A stretch of DNA of 64,000 nt, taken from UBA6183 sp964603255 (GTDB taxonomy: Bacteria; Bacteroidota; Bacteroidia; UKL13-3). Positions 26,075 to 34,256 of the stretch are shown here, in pieces. The translations under genes and the position numbers were made by a program. The notes below the pieces were generated by a model that was not told where the DNA came from, did not search any database, and saw nothing but the letters and a program-made list of their open reading frames with translations. How positions within the stretch are numbered: position 1 is the first letter of the stretch; each line of letters begins with the position of its first letter. The stretch lies in the NCBI GenBank assembly GCA_964603255.1, contig CAZRVA010000001.1, positions 19,550 through 83,549 of the forward strand, read 5' to 3'.

Positions 26075-27508
26075 CTAAAAATAAATCTTCACCACAAAAA
26101 TGGCGGTAAGTATACAAACCAAATCAACCAAGAGCATTACGCTTAATGCGTAACGGCTATCTTTAATATTTACTGAACCAAAATATAAAGCTACTACATA
26201 AAACGTGGTTTCGGCTGCACCTTGAAACAAACATGAGAGTTGTCCGGCTAAACTATCCGCACCATACGTTTTCATGGCATCTAACATAAATCCGCGCGAA
26301 CCACCTGCACTAAACGGACGCATTAAGGCAACAGGTATGGCTTGTATAATTTGCGGATCAACACCAAATGCAGCAAGTACAGAGGTTACTCCACTCATTA
26401 CAATATTCATTAAACCAGAGTTGCGGAAAATACTTAAGGCAACCAACATGGCAATCATATAAGGCAACACGCGCACTCCGGTTGTAAAGCCATCTTTAGC
26501 ACCATGTACAAACGAGTCGAATATATTGGTGTTATTGGTCTTAAAAATTTTTTCTTGAAAAATACTGTAAGCAACAATGGCCAAAATAATAAACAGCAAT
26601 ACGCCATTACTTAGGTTACCCGTAAAGTGAAACTTTTGTATACCGGTTAATTGATTTACATAAAACAGTAAGAAACCAATTACAGCACTAATTACCGTAA
26701 CAAAACCAATTACTATAGGATTCAATAAATTAATGCGTTGTTTAATGCTTACAAAAATGAGTGCAGCAATGGTTCCAACAAATGAAGTAATGATGGTTGG
26801 CAACATAATGTCTGCTGGATTTGCAGCATGCTGTGCAGCACGATAGCCAATAATAGAGGTTGGAATTAAAGTTAAACCGGCAGCATGCAAACACAAAAAC
26901 ATGATTTGGCTATTACTCGCTTTCTCTTTGTTGGCATTTACTTCTTGCATGCTTTCCATGGCTTTTAATCCAAATGGTGTAGCGGCATTATCTAACCCTA
27001 AAAAGTTTGCGGCAAAATTCATGGTCATAAATCCATACGCAGGATGGCCTTTAGGTAGCTCAGGAAAAATTTTTGCAAAAAATGGAGAAAGCACATTGGC
27101 CAATTTAGTAATGGCATTGCTATCGTTTAACAGGTTTAATAAACCGCAGAAAAACGTTAGGTAACCAATTAAGGGAAGCCAAATATCCATGATGGTATTT
27201 TTACAGGTAGGAAAAATACCATCCGCAGCTTGTTTGCCGGCAGCAATTTGCACAATACCATTATCCATTAAATGGTAAGTGGTATCTGCTGTTGCATTGG
27301 CATATACCTTATTGGCTTGCAGCGCTGTAAATAAAGCCGTATCGGTTTGTTGCAGTTGTTTGGCTTCAACCTCAGATACAATGGTTGGATCGTTTTGTTT
27401 GCCATTAACCAAACTACCCAGGGTGTACATTTGGCCTGTGCCCAACATGTAAAAAATATAAATCGCGCTCAGTACAATAATGTACGACCAAAATCTGCTT
27501 AATGCCAT
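26075..27508 (-). CDS. SpmA/SpmB-type nucleoside-recognition (Gate) membrane protein
   Basis: 477 residues with about ten membrane segments. Two Gate-type domains are fused in one chain: the first around 130-260 (IMDWLPLIGYLTFFCG-like segment, then MTMNFAANFLGLDNAATPFGLKAMESM as in SpmA) and the second around 340-470 (VRVLPYMIAMLVALSIFRNSG and PFSAGGSRGFMLDAM as in SpmB). In spore formers SpmA and SpmB are separate; fused versions are common in Bacteroidota, which do not sporulate. The transport function is undefined. A loop of about 85 residues after the first helix is probably periplasmic. Confidence 0.82.
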   Translation of the reverse strand: MALSRFWSYIIVLSAIYIFYMLGTGQMYTLGSLVNGKQNDPTIVSEVEAKQLQQTDTALFTALQANKVYANATADTTYHLMDNGIVQIAAGKQAADGIFPTCKNTIMDIWLPLIGYLTFFCGLLNLLNDSNAITKLANVLSPFFAKIFPELPKGHPAYGFMTMNFAANFLGLDNAATPFGLKAMESMQEVNANKEKASNSQIMFLCLHAAGLTLIPTSIIGYRAAQHAANPADIMLPTIITSFVGTIAALIFVSIKQRINLLNPIVIGFVTVISAVIGFLLFYVNQLTGIQKFHFTGNLSNGVLLFIILAIVAYSIFQEKIFKTNNTNIFDSFVHGAKDGFTTGVRVLPYMIAMLVALSIFRNSGLMNIVMSGVTSVLAAFGVDPQIIQAIPVALMRPFSAGGSRGFMLDAMKTYGADSLAGQLSCLFQGAAETTFYVVALYFGSVNIKDSRYALSVMLLVDLVCILTAIFVVKIYF

Positions 27509-27618
27509 AAACGTATTACTTGATTTTCAATTTTACGTTTTAAGCCATTAGCATGAGCTATACTTTTTTTAAAATAAGTGTGGATAGGGTAGGCTATTTT
27601 ACCAATAAGTGTTCACTT

Positions 27619-29622
27619 TTATTGATGTATAACCAGTATTCGCTTAATGGTAGTGCCTTGTTTAGTGGCAATTTTTACCATGTACAAGCCATTGGGTAAG
27701 TCTTTTATACTGTAGCTTTGCATGCTTTTATCTGTAATCTGTTTTATTAAATTACCCGATGTGTTGTAAAAGCTCACCTCGTTAACCGAATAATTACCCT
27801 CAAAATAAATTACCTCATGAGCAGGATTAGGATAAATATTTAAGTCGATAGTATTTGCTTCGGCCAAGCCAACTACCTGCATATTTAATGTATCCGTATA
27901 ATTAGTACATCCATTGCTATCTGTCATTACCGCATGGTAATTTCCACTTGAAGTAACCAATAAATTTTGTGATGTTTTGCCACTTAACAAGGCCCCATTT
28001 TTATACCACTTGTATTGTTTTCCCTTATTTGAGTTAACCATTAACGTATCTCCATTTTTTAGTAAACTAACCGGAGTTAAGTCAAACAAAAAGGCGGATA
28101 CTTTTTTGGCTGCACTCCTAGCGCCACCTTGGGTTTGAATTACATAATACGTAACGGCAGAATCGAATTGTACCGTAAAGTTAGTGCCTGCAAAAACCTG
28201 CTGAGTTAACAATGAATCCGCATACCATTTTACACCATTTCCTGAAGCCGTTAACTGAGTTGGTTTTCCATCTTTACAAAAATTAAACAAGGAAGCTCCA
28301 CCGGTTACTGGTAAATAAAAATTCTTGATAAAATATGCATCAGCTTCACCAACCACACGTAAAGCATTTCCATCAATAGTATTGGTTGTGGTTGATTGAA
28401 ATTGCCCACCCATATACCAATTACCTTGTTTATCTACTGCAATAGCATTGGCATAAGTCCAATCGCTTTGCCCTAATGTTTTAATCCAGCTCGCATTTCC
28501 ATTTTCGTCTACACTCATCATTAATGCATACCTTTTATTCGATACACCATCACCACCTGCTTGTCCGCCAAACGCAAATCCAAAACTATAATCTACTGCT
28601 ACCGCAATTTTATCATCCGGGGTTAATGCCAACGCATTACATGATGAATAAATACTATTGGATTGCTTGGCCCATTTTAAATTACCATTTGGAAGATATG
28701 ATGCCATAAAAAAGTTTTCTCTATTGTTGGCATTACTTAAAACTGTTCCTGAAACATTAATTGGATTATAAAACAACCCACCAATAACCACTTGGTGTTG
28801 CGAAGTAACTACAATATCAGAAATATGCTCTAAGCTGGTTGAGGTGTTGGGGAAGATTTTACGTGCCCATTTGTAATCGCCTTTTTGATTGAAACATGCG
28901 GTAATAATATTGGCATTGGTAAACGTATCATTTTTGATATATACATCAAAATGTCCATTTGCAGTTACGTATACCAAACTATCTCGTAATGCAATTTTAC
29001 CCATTCGAGCACTTATGCTATTACATCCAATGGGAATAACCAAACGAGCCGTACCCGCGGTATCCATTTTAGCAATGTATAAAGAAGTTCCACCATTATG
29101 GGGCATGGTAGGTAGTCCGTCTAAACTAAAATTATACTGACTAAACGAGCCACAAATCCAAACGTTATTGCTGTCATCGACCAAAACATTACCTAGGCGC
29201 GGTTTCCACGATTGAATGGTTTTTTTATACAATTGTGTTCCATCTTTATCAAATTTAAACAATGTTCCGGGATCACTAATACTCATGTAAACATTGTATT
29301 GTTTATCTACTGTAAGTCCACCAACTAGTTCAATATTGGGTGCAACATTTACTCCTCTTACCCAAACAAAATTTCCGTTGGTGGTAAATTTAGCTAAAAA
29401 ATAACTGTACGAATTCCCACCAACTTTTGGTATAGTGGTGTCACCAATTGTCATGCTGGCAGCCATTCTTCCCGCTACATATACATTACCAGAATCATCC
29501 GTGGTAATGGCATCAAAATATTCAAACTGTGTTGAACCAAAGTTTTTAATCCAAGTGTTTTGTGCAAAGCATGAAATTGATACAACAAAACATATAACCA
29601 GCAATAGCAATTGTTTACTCAT
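27619..29622 (-). CDS. Secreted beta-propeller-like protein with type IX secretion sorting domain
   Basis: 667 residues. Signal peptide MSKQLLLLVICFVVSISCFAQ, then repeats of the kind DSGNVYVAGRMA, DKQYNVYMSISD, DSNNVWICGSFSQ and DKQGNWYMGGQF typical of SBBP/NHL-like propellers (about 35-430). Ig-like segments follow (WYADSLLTQQVFAGTNFTV, YKWYKNGALLSGKTSQNLLVT). The C-terminal 75 residues are a type A sorting domain (LNIYPNPAHEVIYFEG, IKDLPNGLYMVKIATKQG, KRILVIHQ). It should be exported by the Sec system, then moved across the outer membrane by the type IX system and anchored or released. Ligand unknown. Confidence 0.88.
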   Translation of the reverse strand: MSKQLLLLVICFVVSISCFAQNTWIKNFGSTQFEYFDAITTDDSGNVYVAGRMAASMTIGDTTIPKVGGNSYSYFLAKFTTNGNFVWVRGVNVAPNIELVGGLTVDKQYNVYMSISDPGTLFKFDKDGTQLYKKTIQSWKPRLGNVLVDDSNNVWICGSFSQYNFSLDGLPTMPHNGGTSLYIAKMDTAGTARLVIPIGCNSISARMGKIALRDSLVYVTANGHFDVYIKNDTFTNANIITACFNQKGDYKWARKIFPNTSTSLEHISDIVVTSQHQVVIGGLFYNPINVSGTVLSNANNRENFFMASYLPNGNLKWAKQSNSIYSSCNALALTPDDKIAVAVDYSFGFAFGGQAGGDGVSNKRYALMMSVDENGNASWIKTLGQSDWTYANAIAVDKQGNWYMGGQFQSTTTNTIDGNALRVVGEADAYFIKNFYLPVTGGASLFNFCKDGKPTQLTASGNGVKWYADSLLTQQVFAGTNFTVQFDSAVTYYVIQTQGGARSAAKKVSAFLFDLTPVSLLKNGDTLMVNSNKGKQYKWYKNGALLSGKTSQNLLVTSSGNYHAVMTDSNGCTNYTDTLNMQVVGLAEANTIDLNIYPNPAHEVIYFEGNYSVNEVSFYNTSGNLIKQITDKSMQSYSIKDLPNGLYMVKIATKQGTTIKRILVIHQ

Positions 29623-29687
29623 AACTTTTTATCGTGTACTACAAATATGGGTATAAAAGATTAGCTTGCTCATAAATTGATATTAAA

Positions 29688-29927
29688 ATGAGTAACAACT
29701 GGATTGAAAAAGACAATAAACTAAGTAAAACCTACAAGTTTGACACGTTTATGGATGCTATTAATTGGATGGGTAAAGCCGCTGTTGTTATTGAAGCGTT
29801 TAATCATCACCCGGAATGGAGTAACGTGTATAATAAGGTGCATGTGGTTTTACGAACACACGATGCCGGATACATTGTTACCAATAAAGACAGAAAGTTA
29901 GCACAACTACTTGATGAAGTAGAATAA
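29688..29927 (+). CDS. phhB: 4a-hydroxytetrahydrobiopterin dehydratase (PCD/DCoH)
   Basis: 79 residues, shorter at the N-terminus than most family members (about 95-110). It keeps the full active-site signature: EAFNHHPEWSNVYNKVHVVL then a late Asp in NKDRKLA, i.e. ExxxHHPxxxxxYxxVxxxL. It regenerates the pterin cofactor of aromatic amino-acid hydroxylases; in bacteria without them it may serve molybdopterin or other pterin chemistry. No hydroxylase is in the window. It is a single gene, followed by the long leader of the methionine operon. Confidence 0.88.
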   Translation: MSNNWIEKDNKLSKTYKFDTFMDAINWMGKAAVVIEAFNHHPEWSNVYNKVHVVLRTHDAGYIVTNKDRKLAQLLDEVE

Positions 29928-30009
29928 CCCACATAACAAAAAAATTACATCACTCAAGCCCCTATATTTTACAAGGCATACAGCCAATATATTCTTGTTA
30001 CTAAAAATT

Positions 30010-30040
30010 TTTGTTGCATTTTATTTTAGAAATGAATTTG
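30010..30040 (+). promoter_or_regulatory. Predicted promoter of the methionine operon leader
   Basis: TTTG at 30010-30013, exactly 19 nt, then TGAATTTG at 30033-30040 (one mismatch to TAnnTTTG). Transcription would start near 30045, about 10 nt upstream of the first leader ORF and about 450 nt upstream of the cystathionine gamma-synthase ATG. Confidence 0.55.
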
Positions 30041-30056
30041 TTTGCACCATCAAAAA

Positions 30057-30146
30057 ATGACAGCAACCAAGACACATATTACTACTAACATGATGCACGC
30101 CATGCGAATGCACATGCCTATGTGTTGCACTGTTCATATGATGTAA
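30057..30146 (+). CDS. Met-rich leader peptide 1 of the methionine operon
   Basis: A 29-codon ORF starting about 10 nt after the predicted transcription start. It begins MTATKTHITTN and then becomes extraordinarily methionine-rich: Met at 1, 12, 13, 16, 18, 20, 22, 28 and 29 (9 of 29), with CysCys at 23-24 and four His. The last two codons before the TAA are ATG ATG. These codons and the stop form the 5' arm of a perfect 7-bp hairpin (30138-30144 with 30149-30155). By analogy with amino-acid leader peptides, ribosome stalling at Met codons under methionyl-tRNA shortage would alter downstream RNA folding. No U-run follows, so the mechanism (folding, Rho or translation) is open. No homologue is recognised. 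Confidence 0.6.
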   Translation: MTATKTHITTNMMHAMRMHMPMCCTVHMM

Positions 30147-30242
30147 TCACATCATCACACACCAAAACTACAAGCGTTTCGAGGTTCGCTTCATTAACTT
30201 TGAAAAATCAACACACATTAAAATTAAATTGTAAAAGTAGTA

Positions 30243-30386
30243 GTGAATTTTAGTTTCACCATATCACAGACACGTAAACAAACAAACGAAAATACGTTTG
30301 CTGTGGCTGCTTTTGCTATGCACACCATGATGTGCATGATGCGTATGCATTGCGTTGCAATGCATCACCAACACTGTTGTTGCTAG
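30243..30386 (+). CDS. Met/Cys/His-rich leader peptide 2 of the methionine operon
   Basis: A second short ORF, 47 codons from GTG at 30243 or 22 codons from ATG at 30318 (the more cautious start). From 30318 it begins MHTMMCMMRMHC and ends in CysCysCys before TAG. In those 22 codons there are 7 Met, 5 Cys and 5 His. The Met-rich part is built of perfect hairpins: ATGCACA with TGTGCAT (30318-30324 with 30331-30337) and ATGCATTGC with GCAATGCAT (30345-30353 with 30357-30365). The stop codon begins a third hairpin, 30385-30403. The polycysteine end suits sensing of cysteine, the sulphur donor of the enzyme encoded next. Confidence 0.55.
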   Translation: MNFSFTISQTRKQTNENTFAVAAFAMHTMMCMMRMHCVAMHHQHCCC

Positions 30387-30403
30387 AATACAGGACGTAT
30401 TCT
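30385..30403 (+). promoter_or_regulatory. Leader hairpin overlapping the stop codon of leader ORF 2
   Basis: AGAATAC (30385-30391) pairs perfectly with GTATTCT (30397-30403) around a 5-nt loop. A ribosome terminating at the TAG (30384-30386) would prevent this stem, while one stalled upstream would allow it. No T-run follows. Confidence 0.45.
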
Positions 30404-30468
30404 CCAACCCATACAAAAATCTTTAGCTGGTTTCCGGCACACAATCAATTCAATTAAAATTTAAAGCA

Positions 30469-30484
30469 GTTGGTGCATACCAAC
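30469..30484 (+). promoter_or_regulatory. Hairpin just upstream of the cystathionine gamma-synthase start
   Basis: GTTGGT (30469-30474) pairs perfectly with ACCAAC (30479-30484) around GCAT, ending 10 nt before the ATG at 30495. It lies where the ribosome must land, so it could control translation initiation. Confidence 0.45.
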
Positions 30485-30494
30485 ACAACTCGTT

Positions 30495-31682
30495 ATGTCA
30501 ACATACAAATTAGATACACAAATTATACATGATATTCCTGTAGACCAATTAACCGGAGCCATTAGTGTTCCAATCTATCAAACGTCTACTTTTGTGCAAG
30601 AAGCACCTGGAGTAAACAAAGGTTTTGATTACTCACGCACTAACAACCCAACGCGTGCAACACTAGAACAGCTATTGGCTAAATTGGAGGAAGGTGATGC
30701 CGGATTTGCTTTTGCCAGTGGTTTAGCAGCCATTGATGCGGTGCTTAAACTCTTAAAGTCGGGTGATGAGATTATTGCCTGTGACGATATTTATGGAGGT
30801 ACATTCCGTATCTTCACGCATATCTATGAAAAATTTGGAATAAAAGTAACCTACGTTGATACCACCAATATTGAGAATGTATTAAATGCCATCACAGAAA
30901 AAACAAAATTTGTTTGGATTGAAACACCAACAAATCCAACGTTAAAAATAAGTGATATACGAGCAATTGCTGCAATCGCTAAAACCGTGGATGCATTGCT
31001 TGTTGTTGACAATACTTTCGCTTCACCTATACTACAACAGCCTATTACTTTAGGTGCGGATGTTGTAATACACAGTGCTACCAAATACCTTGGAGGGCAC
31101 TCAGATATTATTGCCGGTGCAGTAATTACGCGAACAAAAGCATTAAGTGAGCAACTTAAGTTTATTCAAAATTCATCAGGTGGCGTTTTGGGTCCGTTTG
31201 ATTCATGGTTATTAATTCGTGGTATAGAAACACTGCCTTTACGCATAAAGAAGCATAGTGAAAACGCTAAAATTATCGCAGATTTTTTGGTAAATCACCC
31301 TGCTATTAAAAACCTGTATTACCCCGGGTTAGCAACACATCCTAACCATGAGGTTGCTGCTAAACAGCAATCTGCATTTGGTAGTGTAATTTCATTTTCA
31401 CTCAAAACAGATAACATAGCTGCTGCCGAAAAAGTAGTTACACAAACTAAGTTATTTAAACTGGCCGAAAGTTTAGGTGGTGTTAAAAGTTTAATCTGCC
31501 ATCCGGCTCAAATGACACATAAATCTATACCTTCAATTACAAGGCAAGTAGCGGGTATCAGCGATTCACTCATTCGATTATCAGTTGGGCTGGAGGATGC
31601 TGAAGATTTAATCGCGGATTTAAAATTCGCGTTATCCCAAGTTGTAAATGAGGAGCAACCAGGACAGACATCAGTCAGTTAA
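30495..31682 (+). CDS. metB: Trans-sulfuration PLP enzyme, probable cystathionine gamma-synthase
   Basis: 395 residues of the Cys/Met-metabolism PLP family. Key features: YSRTNNPTRATLEQLLAKLE near residue 50, FASGLAAIDAVL, the IETPTNPTLKISDI segment, VVDNTFASPILQQP and the PLP lysine in HSATKYLGGHSD (about residue 200). The family includes cystathionine gamma-synthase, gamma-lyase and acylhomoserine sulfhydrylases, which cannot be separated by eye. The homoserine dehydrogenase gene two places downstream and the Met-rich leader favour a methionine-synthesis role. It is the first gene of a three-gene operon with an unusual 450-nt leader. Confidence 0.88.
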   Translation: MSTYKLDTQIIHDIPVDQLTGAISVPIYQTSTFVQEAPGVNKGFDYSRTNNPTRATLEQLLAKLEEGDAGFAFASGLAAIDAVLKLLKSGDEIIACDDIYGGTFRIFTHIYEKFGIKVTYVDTTNIENVLNAITEKTKFVWIETPTNPTLKISDIRAIAAIAKTVDALLVVDNTFASPILQQPITLGADVVIHSATKYLGGHSDIIAGAVITRTKALSEQLKFIQNSSGGVLGPFDSWLLIRGIETLPLRIKKHSENAKIIADFLVNHPAIKNLYYPGLATHPNHEVAAKQQSAFGSVISFSLKTDNIAAAEKVVTQTKLFKLAESLGGVKSLICHPAQMTHKSIPSITRQVAGISDSLIRLSVGLEDAEDLIADLKFALSQVVNEEQPGQTSVS

Positions 31683-31731
31683 ATAAAAATTTAATAAATA
31701 AAATCAGGATAGGAACTATCCAACAACAACT

Positions 31732-32166
31732 ATGTACAGCGATAATAACTTAAAAGTAATAACAGAACAAACAACAACACACTCCTTCATTGTATTTCCG
31801 GAGGATTTGAATTACGCAGGAACTTTATTTGGCGGTAAGGTATTGGCCGAAATGGACTTGACAGCCGCTAAAGCAGCAAGACGTATTTTGTACAATACTT
31901 CGTGTAATGGTGCAGTAACTGCAAGCTTAAATAAAGTTGATTTTAAACGCCCGGCTTTGTTAGGAGATATTATTGAACTTACGGCAACCATTACTCGTTT
32001 AGGACGCACATCAATAGATATCTATGTTCATGTCTCAAAAGAGAATCAATTGGGAGAAATAGAAACCATTTGTGAGGCCTCTTTTGTGTTTGTATCTGTG
32101 AAAGACGGTAAGCCTTATCCACACCAATGTTTGTTGTTAACAGATAAACCTGAATCCTTAAACTAA
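31732..32166 (+). CDS. Hotdog-fold acyl-CoA thioesterase (YciA/BACH-like)
   Basis: 144 residues with one hotdog domain: HSFIVFPEDLNYAGTLFGGKVLAEMDLTAA holds the catalytic region (N then GGxxLxxMD), followed by VTASLNKVDFKRPALLGDIIELTATITRLGRTS. Such enzymes hydrolyse acyl-CoAs. It sits between metB (49 bases) and homoserine dehydrogenase (9 bases), so it is very likely cotranscribed. No obvious reason links it to methionine synthesis; turnover of acyl-CoA used for homoserine acylation is one guess. Confidence 0.85.
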   Translation: MYSDNNLKVITEQTTTHSFIVFPEDLNYAGTLFGGKVLAEMDLTAAKAARRILYNTSCNGAVTASLNKVDFKRPALLGDIIELTATITRLGRTSIDIYVHVSKENQLGEIETICEASFVFVSVKDGKPYPHQCLLLTDKPESLN

Positions 32167-32175
32167 CTTAAAATT

Positions 32176-33423
32176 ATGACGACAAATAATACAGCAATAG
32201 GACTTTTCGGATTTGGCTGTGTAGGATCGGGTTTGTATGAAGTACTTCAACAAAACCCAGCGCTACAGGCACAAATAAAAAAAATAGCAGTAAAGCATCA
32301 TGATAAAAAACGGAGTTTACCTGCCTCCTGCTTTACTTTTAACAAAAATGAAATATTGGATGATGAGAGCATCAATGTAATTGTAGAACTTATTGATGAT
32401 GCGGATGAGGCATTTATTATTGTGAGCGAGGCCCTGAAAAGAGGTAAACATGTAGTAACTGCCAATAAAAAAATGTTGGCTAATCATTTTCAAACACTAA
32501 TAGATTTGGCAAAAGAAAATAACGTTTCTTTATTGTATGAAGCTGCTGTAGGCGGTTCGATACCTATTATTAGGACGTTAGAAGAGTATTATAACAATGA
32601 TACTTTAACGCAGCTTGATGGGATATTAAATGGCACAACCAATTACATTTTAACCAAAACACTAAACGAGCAAAAATCTTATGAAGAGGTTTTGAAGGAA
32701 GCACAAGCATTGGGTTTTGCCGAAAGCAATCCAACCATGGACGTACAAGCTTTCGATCCAAAGTTTAAGATTGTGATTTTATTAGCACATGCTTTTGGTG
32801 TTATTGTAAAGCCTGAACAACTTTTTAATTATGGTATTGAACAGCTAAGTCAGCATGATATTCGTTTTGCCAAACAACGTGATTACGCCATTAAACTGGT
32901 AGCATCAGCGGCAATTGTTCATCATAAAATACAGGCATTTGTATTGCCCAAATTTGTTCCTCAAAACGATTCCTTTTATGGCGTAAACAATGAGTTTAAT
33001 GCCGTACAAGTTTCTGCAGCTTTTAGTGATAAACAATTACTAACGGGAAAAGGGGCGGGTAGTTTTCCAACGGCCGCTGCCGTATTATCTGATATTTCGG
33101 CATTACGTTACAATTATGCGTATGAGTATCATAAGTTGAATAAACACCTGAAACCGGAAATAGACAACAGTGCATTTATACATGTTTATTTGCGCTACGC
33201 TAGTAATGATGTATTTGAGGAATTACAATTTGAAACTGTAAACGAGGAGTATAGAAGTAAAGGATATAATTACATTATTGGTTCTATTTCGTTACAACAA
33301 CTTATTGATGCAGATCTACTGAATAGACAAGGTGTTTTTGTTGCTGCGATAGAGGAAGTACCACATCAATCTAAAAAGCCTTCAATTGACTCCACTATAA
33401 AATTAGCCGAAAGTATCCATTAA
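32176..33423 (+). CDS. hom: Homoserine dehydrogenase
   Basis: Reduces aspartate semialdehyde to homoserine, the branch point for threonine and methionine. 415 residues: NAD(P)-binding GLFGFGCVGSGLYEVL at the N-terminus, VVTANKKMLANH near 100, then the catalytic core YEAAVGGSIPIIRTLEEYY and GILNGTTNYILTKT, and DVQAFDPKFKIVILLAHAFG. The C-terminal segment (FIHVYLRYASNDVFEELQF onwards) looks like an ACT-type domain, so amino-acid feedback is possible. Third gene of the metB operon. Confidence 0.93.
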   Translation: MTTNNTAIGLFGFGCVGSGLYEVLQQNPALQAQIKKIAVKHHDKKRSLPASCFTFNKNEILDDESINVIVELIDDADEAFIIVSEALKRGKHVVTANKKMLANHFQTLIDLAKENNVSLLYEAAVGGSIPIIRTLEEYYNNDTLTQLDGILNGTTNYILTKTLNEQKSYEEVLKEAQALGFAESNPTMDVQAFDPKFKIVILLAHAFGVIVKPEQLFNYGIEQLSQHDIRFAKQRDYAIKLVASAAIVHHKIQAFVLPKFVPQNDSFYGVNNEFNAVQVSAAFSDKQLLTGKGAGSFPTAAAVLSDISALRYNYAYEYHKLNKHLKPEIDNSAFIHVYLRYASNDVFEELQFETVNEEYRSKGYNYIIGSISLQQLIDADLLNRQGVFVAAIEEVPHQSKKPSIDSTIKLAESIH

Positions 33424-33429
33424 TCAGAG

Positions 33430-33466
33430 GGTGGGAATGGGTTTGCATCTATGCAAGCCCATCACC
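33430..33466. repeat. Strong hairpin between convergent hom and cpsB-like genes
   Basis: ATGGGTTTGCAT (33437-33448) pairs with ATGCAAGCCCAT (33451-33462) with one G-U pair, and GGTG (33430-33433) with CACC (33463-33466) extends it beyond a 3-nt bulge. There is no T-run on either strand, so it is not a canonical terminator, but it probably ends or protects both convergent transcripts. Confidence 0.6.
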
Positions 33467-33469
33467 ACA

Positions 33470-34216
33470 TTAAAGTGTATTATTAATAAGTGGCAACGAA
33501 CAAATGCGTTGGTAGTTATAACTTTTTAATGCATCATTAAGTACAGGCAAATGTCTGTGGCCATGACAATCACTTCCAATTAAATGCACCATCTTATTTT
33601 CAATAAGATACTCCACCGTTTTTTTAACTTGAGGCGAGTAATAGCCAATTAATGAGAATAGGTTGATTTGAAACAATATTCCTTGTTCAAATAATTCGGT
33701 GTATTTATCTCTTCGCATAGCCATAAATGCATAGCGCTCGGGATGCGCTAAAACTGGCTTGTATCCGGCTATGCGCAATTCAAACAATGCGCTTTTAAAG
33801 TTAGCAGGCTCCTCTGTAAATGGCAATTCTACCAATACATGATTTTGCCCAAACGTGAGTAAATTACCTGATGCAATTTTTTTCAAAAACGCATCATCAA
33901 TCATATACTCAGCTGCAGCTTGTATTTCTATATTGATGTTTTGTTTTACTAACTCTTCTCTAATTAAATCAAGAGCCGGTAAAATATTATCAGGACCATT
34001 TTTGTAAAAATCACCCATAATGTGTGGGGTGGTTATTACCTTTTTGTAGCCACGTTCAGCAAAATGTTTAATTACTGTTATACTCTCTTCCAAACTTTGC
34101 ACCCCATCATCAATATTTGGTATAAGATGGCTGTGCACTTCTGTTGTAATCGGATTGACAAAAGAGGCATCTGCAACTTTGGGCTTGATGTTAAACAGTT
34201 TATTAAATATACTCAT
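33470..34216 (-). CDS. CpsB/YwqE-type PHP-fold tyrosine phosphatase
   Basis: 248 residues of the PHP metal-dependent phosphoesterase superfamily. Motifs: TEVHSHLIPNIDDGVQSLEES near residue 27, ITTPHIMGDFY, a conserved ELPFTEEP, LAHPERYAFM and GSDCHGHRHLP. These match CpsB-type protein-tyrosine phosphatases that control capsule/exopolysaccharide assembly by dephosphorylating a BY-kinase. It is the last gene after galE, rfbB, rfbA and a sugar isomerase, which supports a surface-polysaccharide role. The partner kinase is not in the window. Confidence 0.88.
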   Translation of the reverse strand: MSIFNKLFNIKPKVADASFVNPITTEVHSHLIPNIDDGVQSLEESITVIKHFAERGYKKVITTPHIMGDFYKNGPDNILPALDLIREELVKQNINIEIQAAAEYMIDDAFLKKIASGNLLTFGQNHVLVELPFTEEPANFKSALFELRIAGYKPVLAHPERYAFMAMRRDKYTELFEQGILFQINLFSLIGYYSPQVKKTVEYLIENKMVHLIGSDCHGHRHLPVLNDALKSYNYQRICSLPLINNTL

Positions 34217-34256
34217 TGGGATTGGTTAAAAACAAAAGGTTGTTTAATAAACAACC

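Noticed and set aside
29928..30494. A SAM-I or SAM-II riboswitch upstream of the methionine operon
   Set aside because: I looked for the SAM-I kink-turn/four-way junction and the SAM-II pseudoknot elements (including a plus-strand GCTAAAG end) and saw none; the leader is instead dominated by Met/Cys-rich frames and short perfect hairpins.
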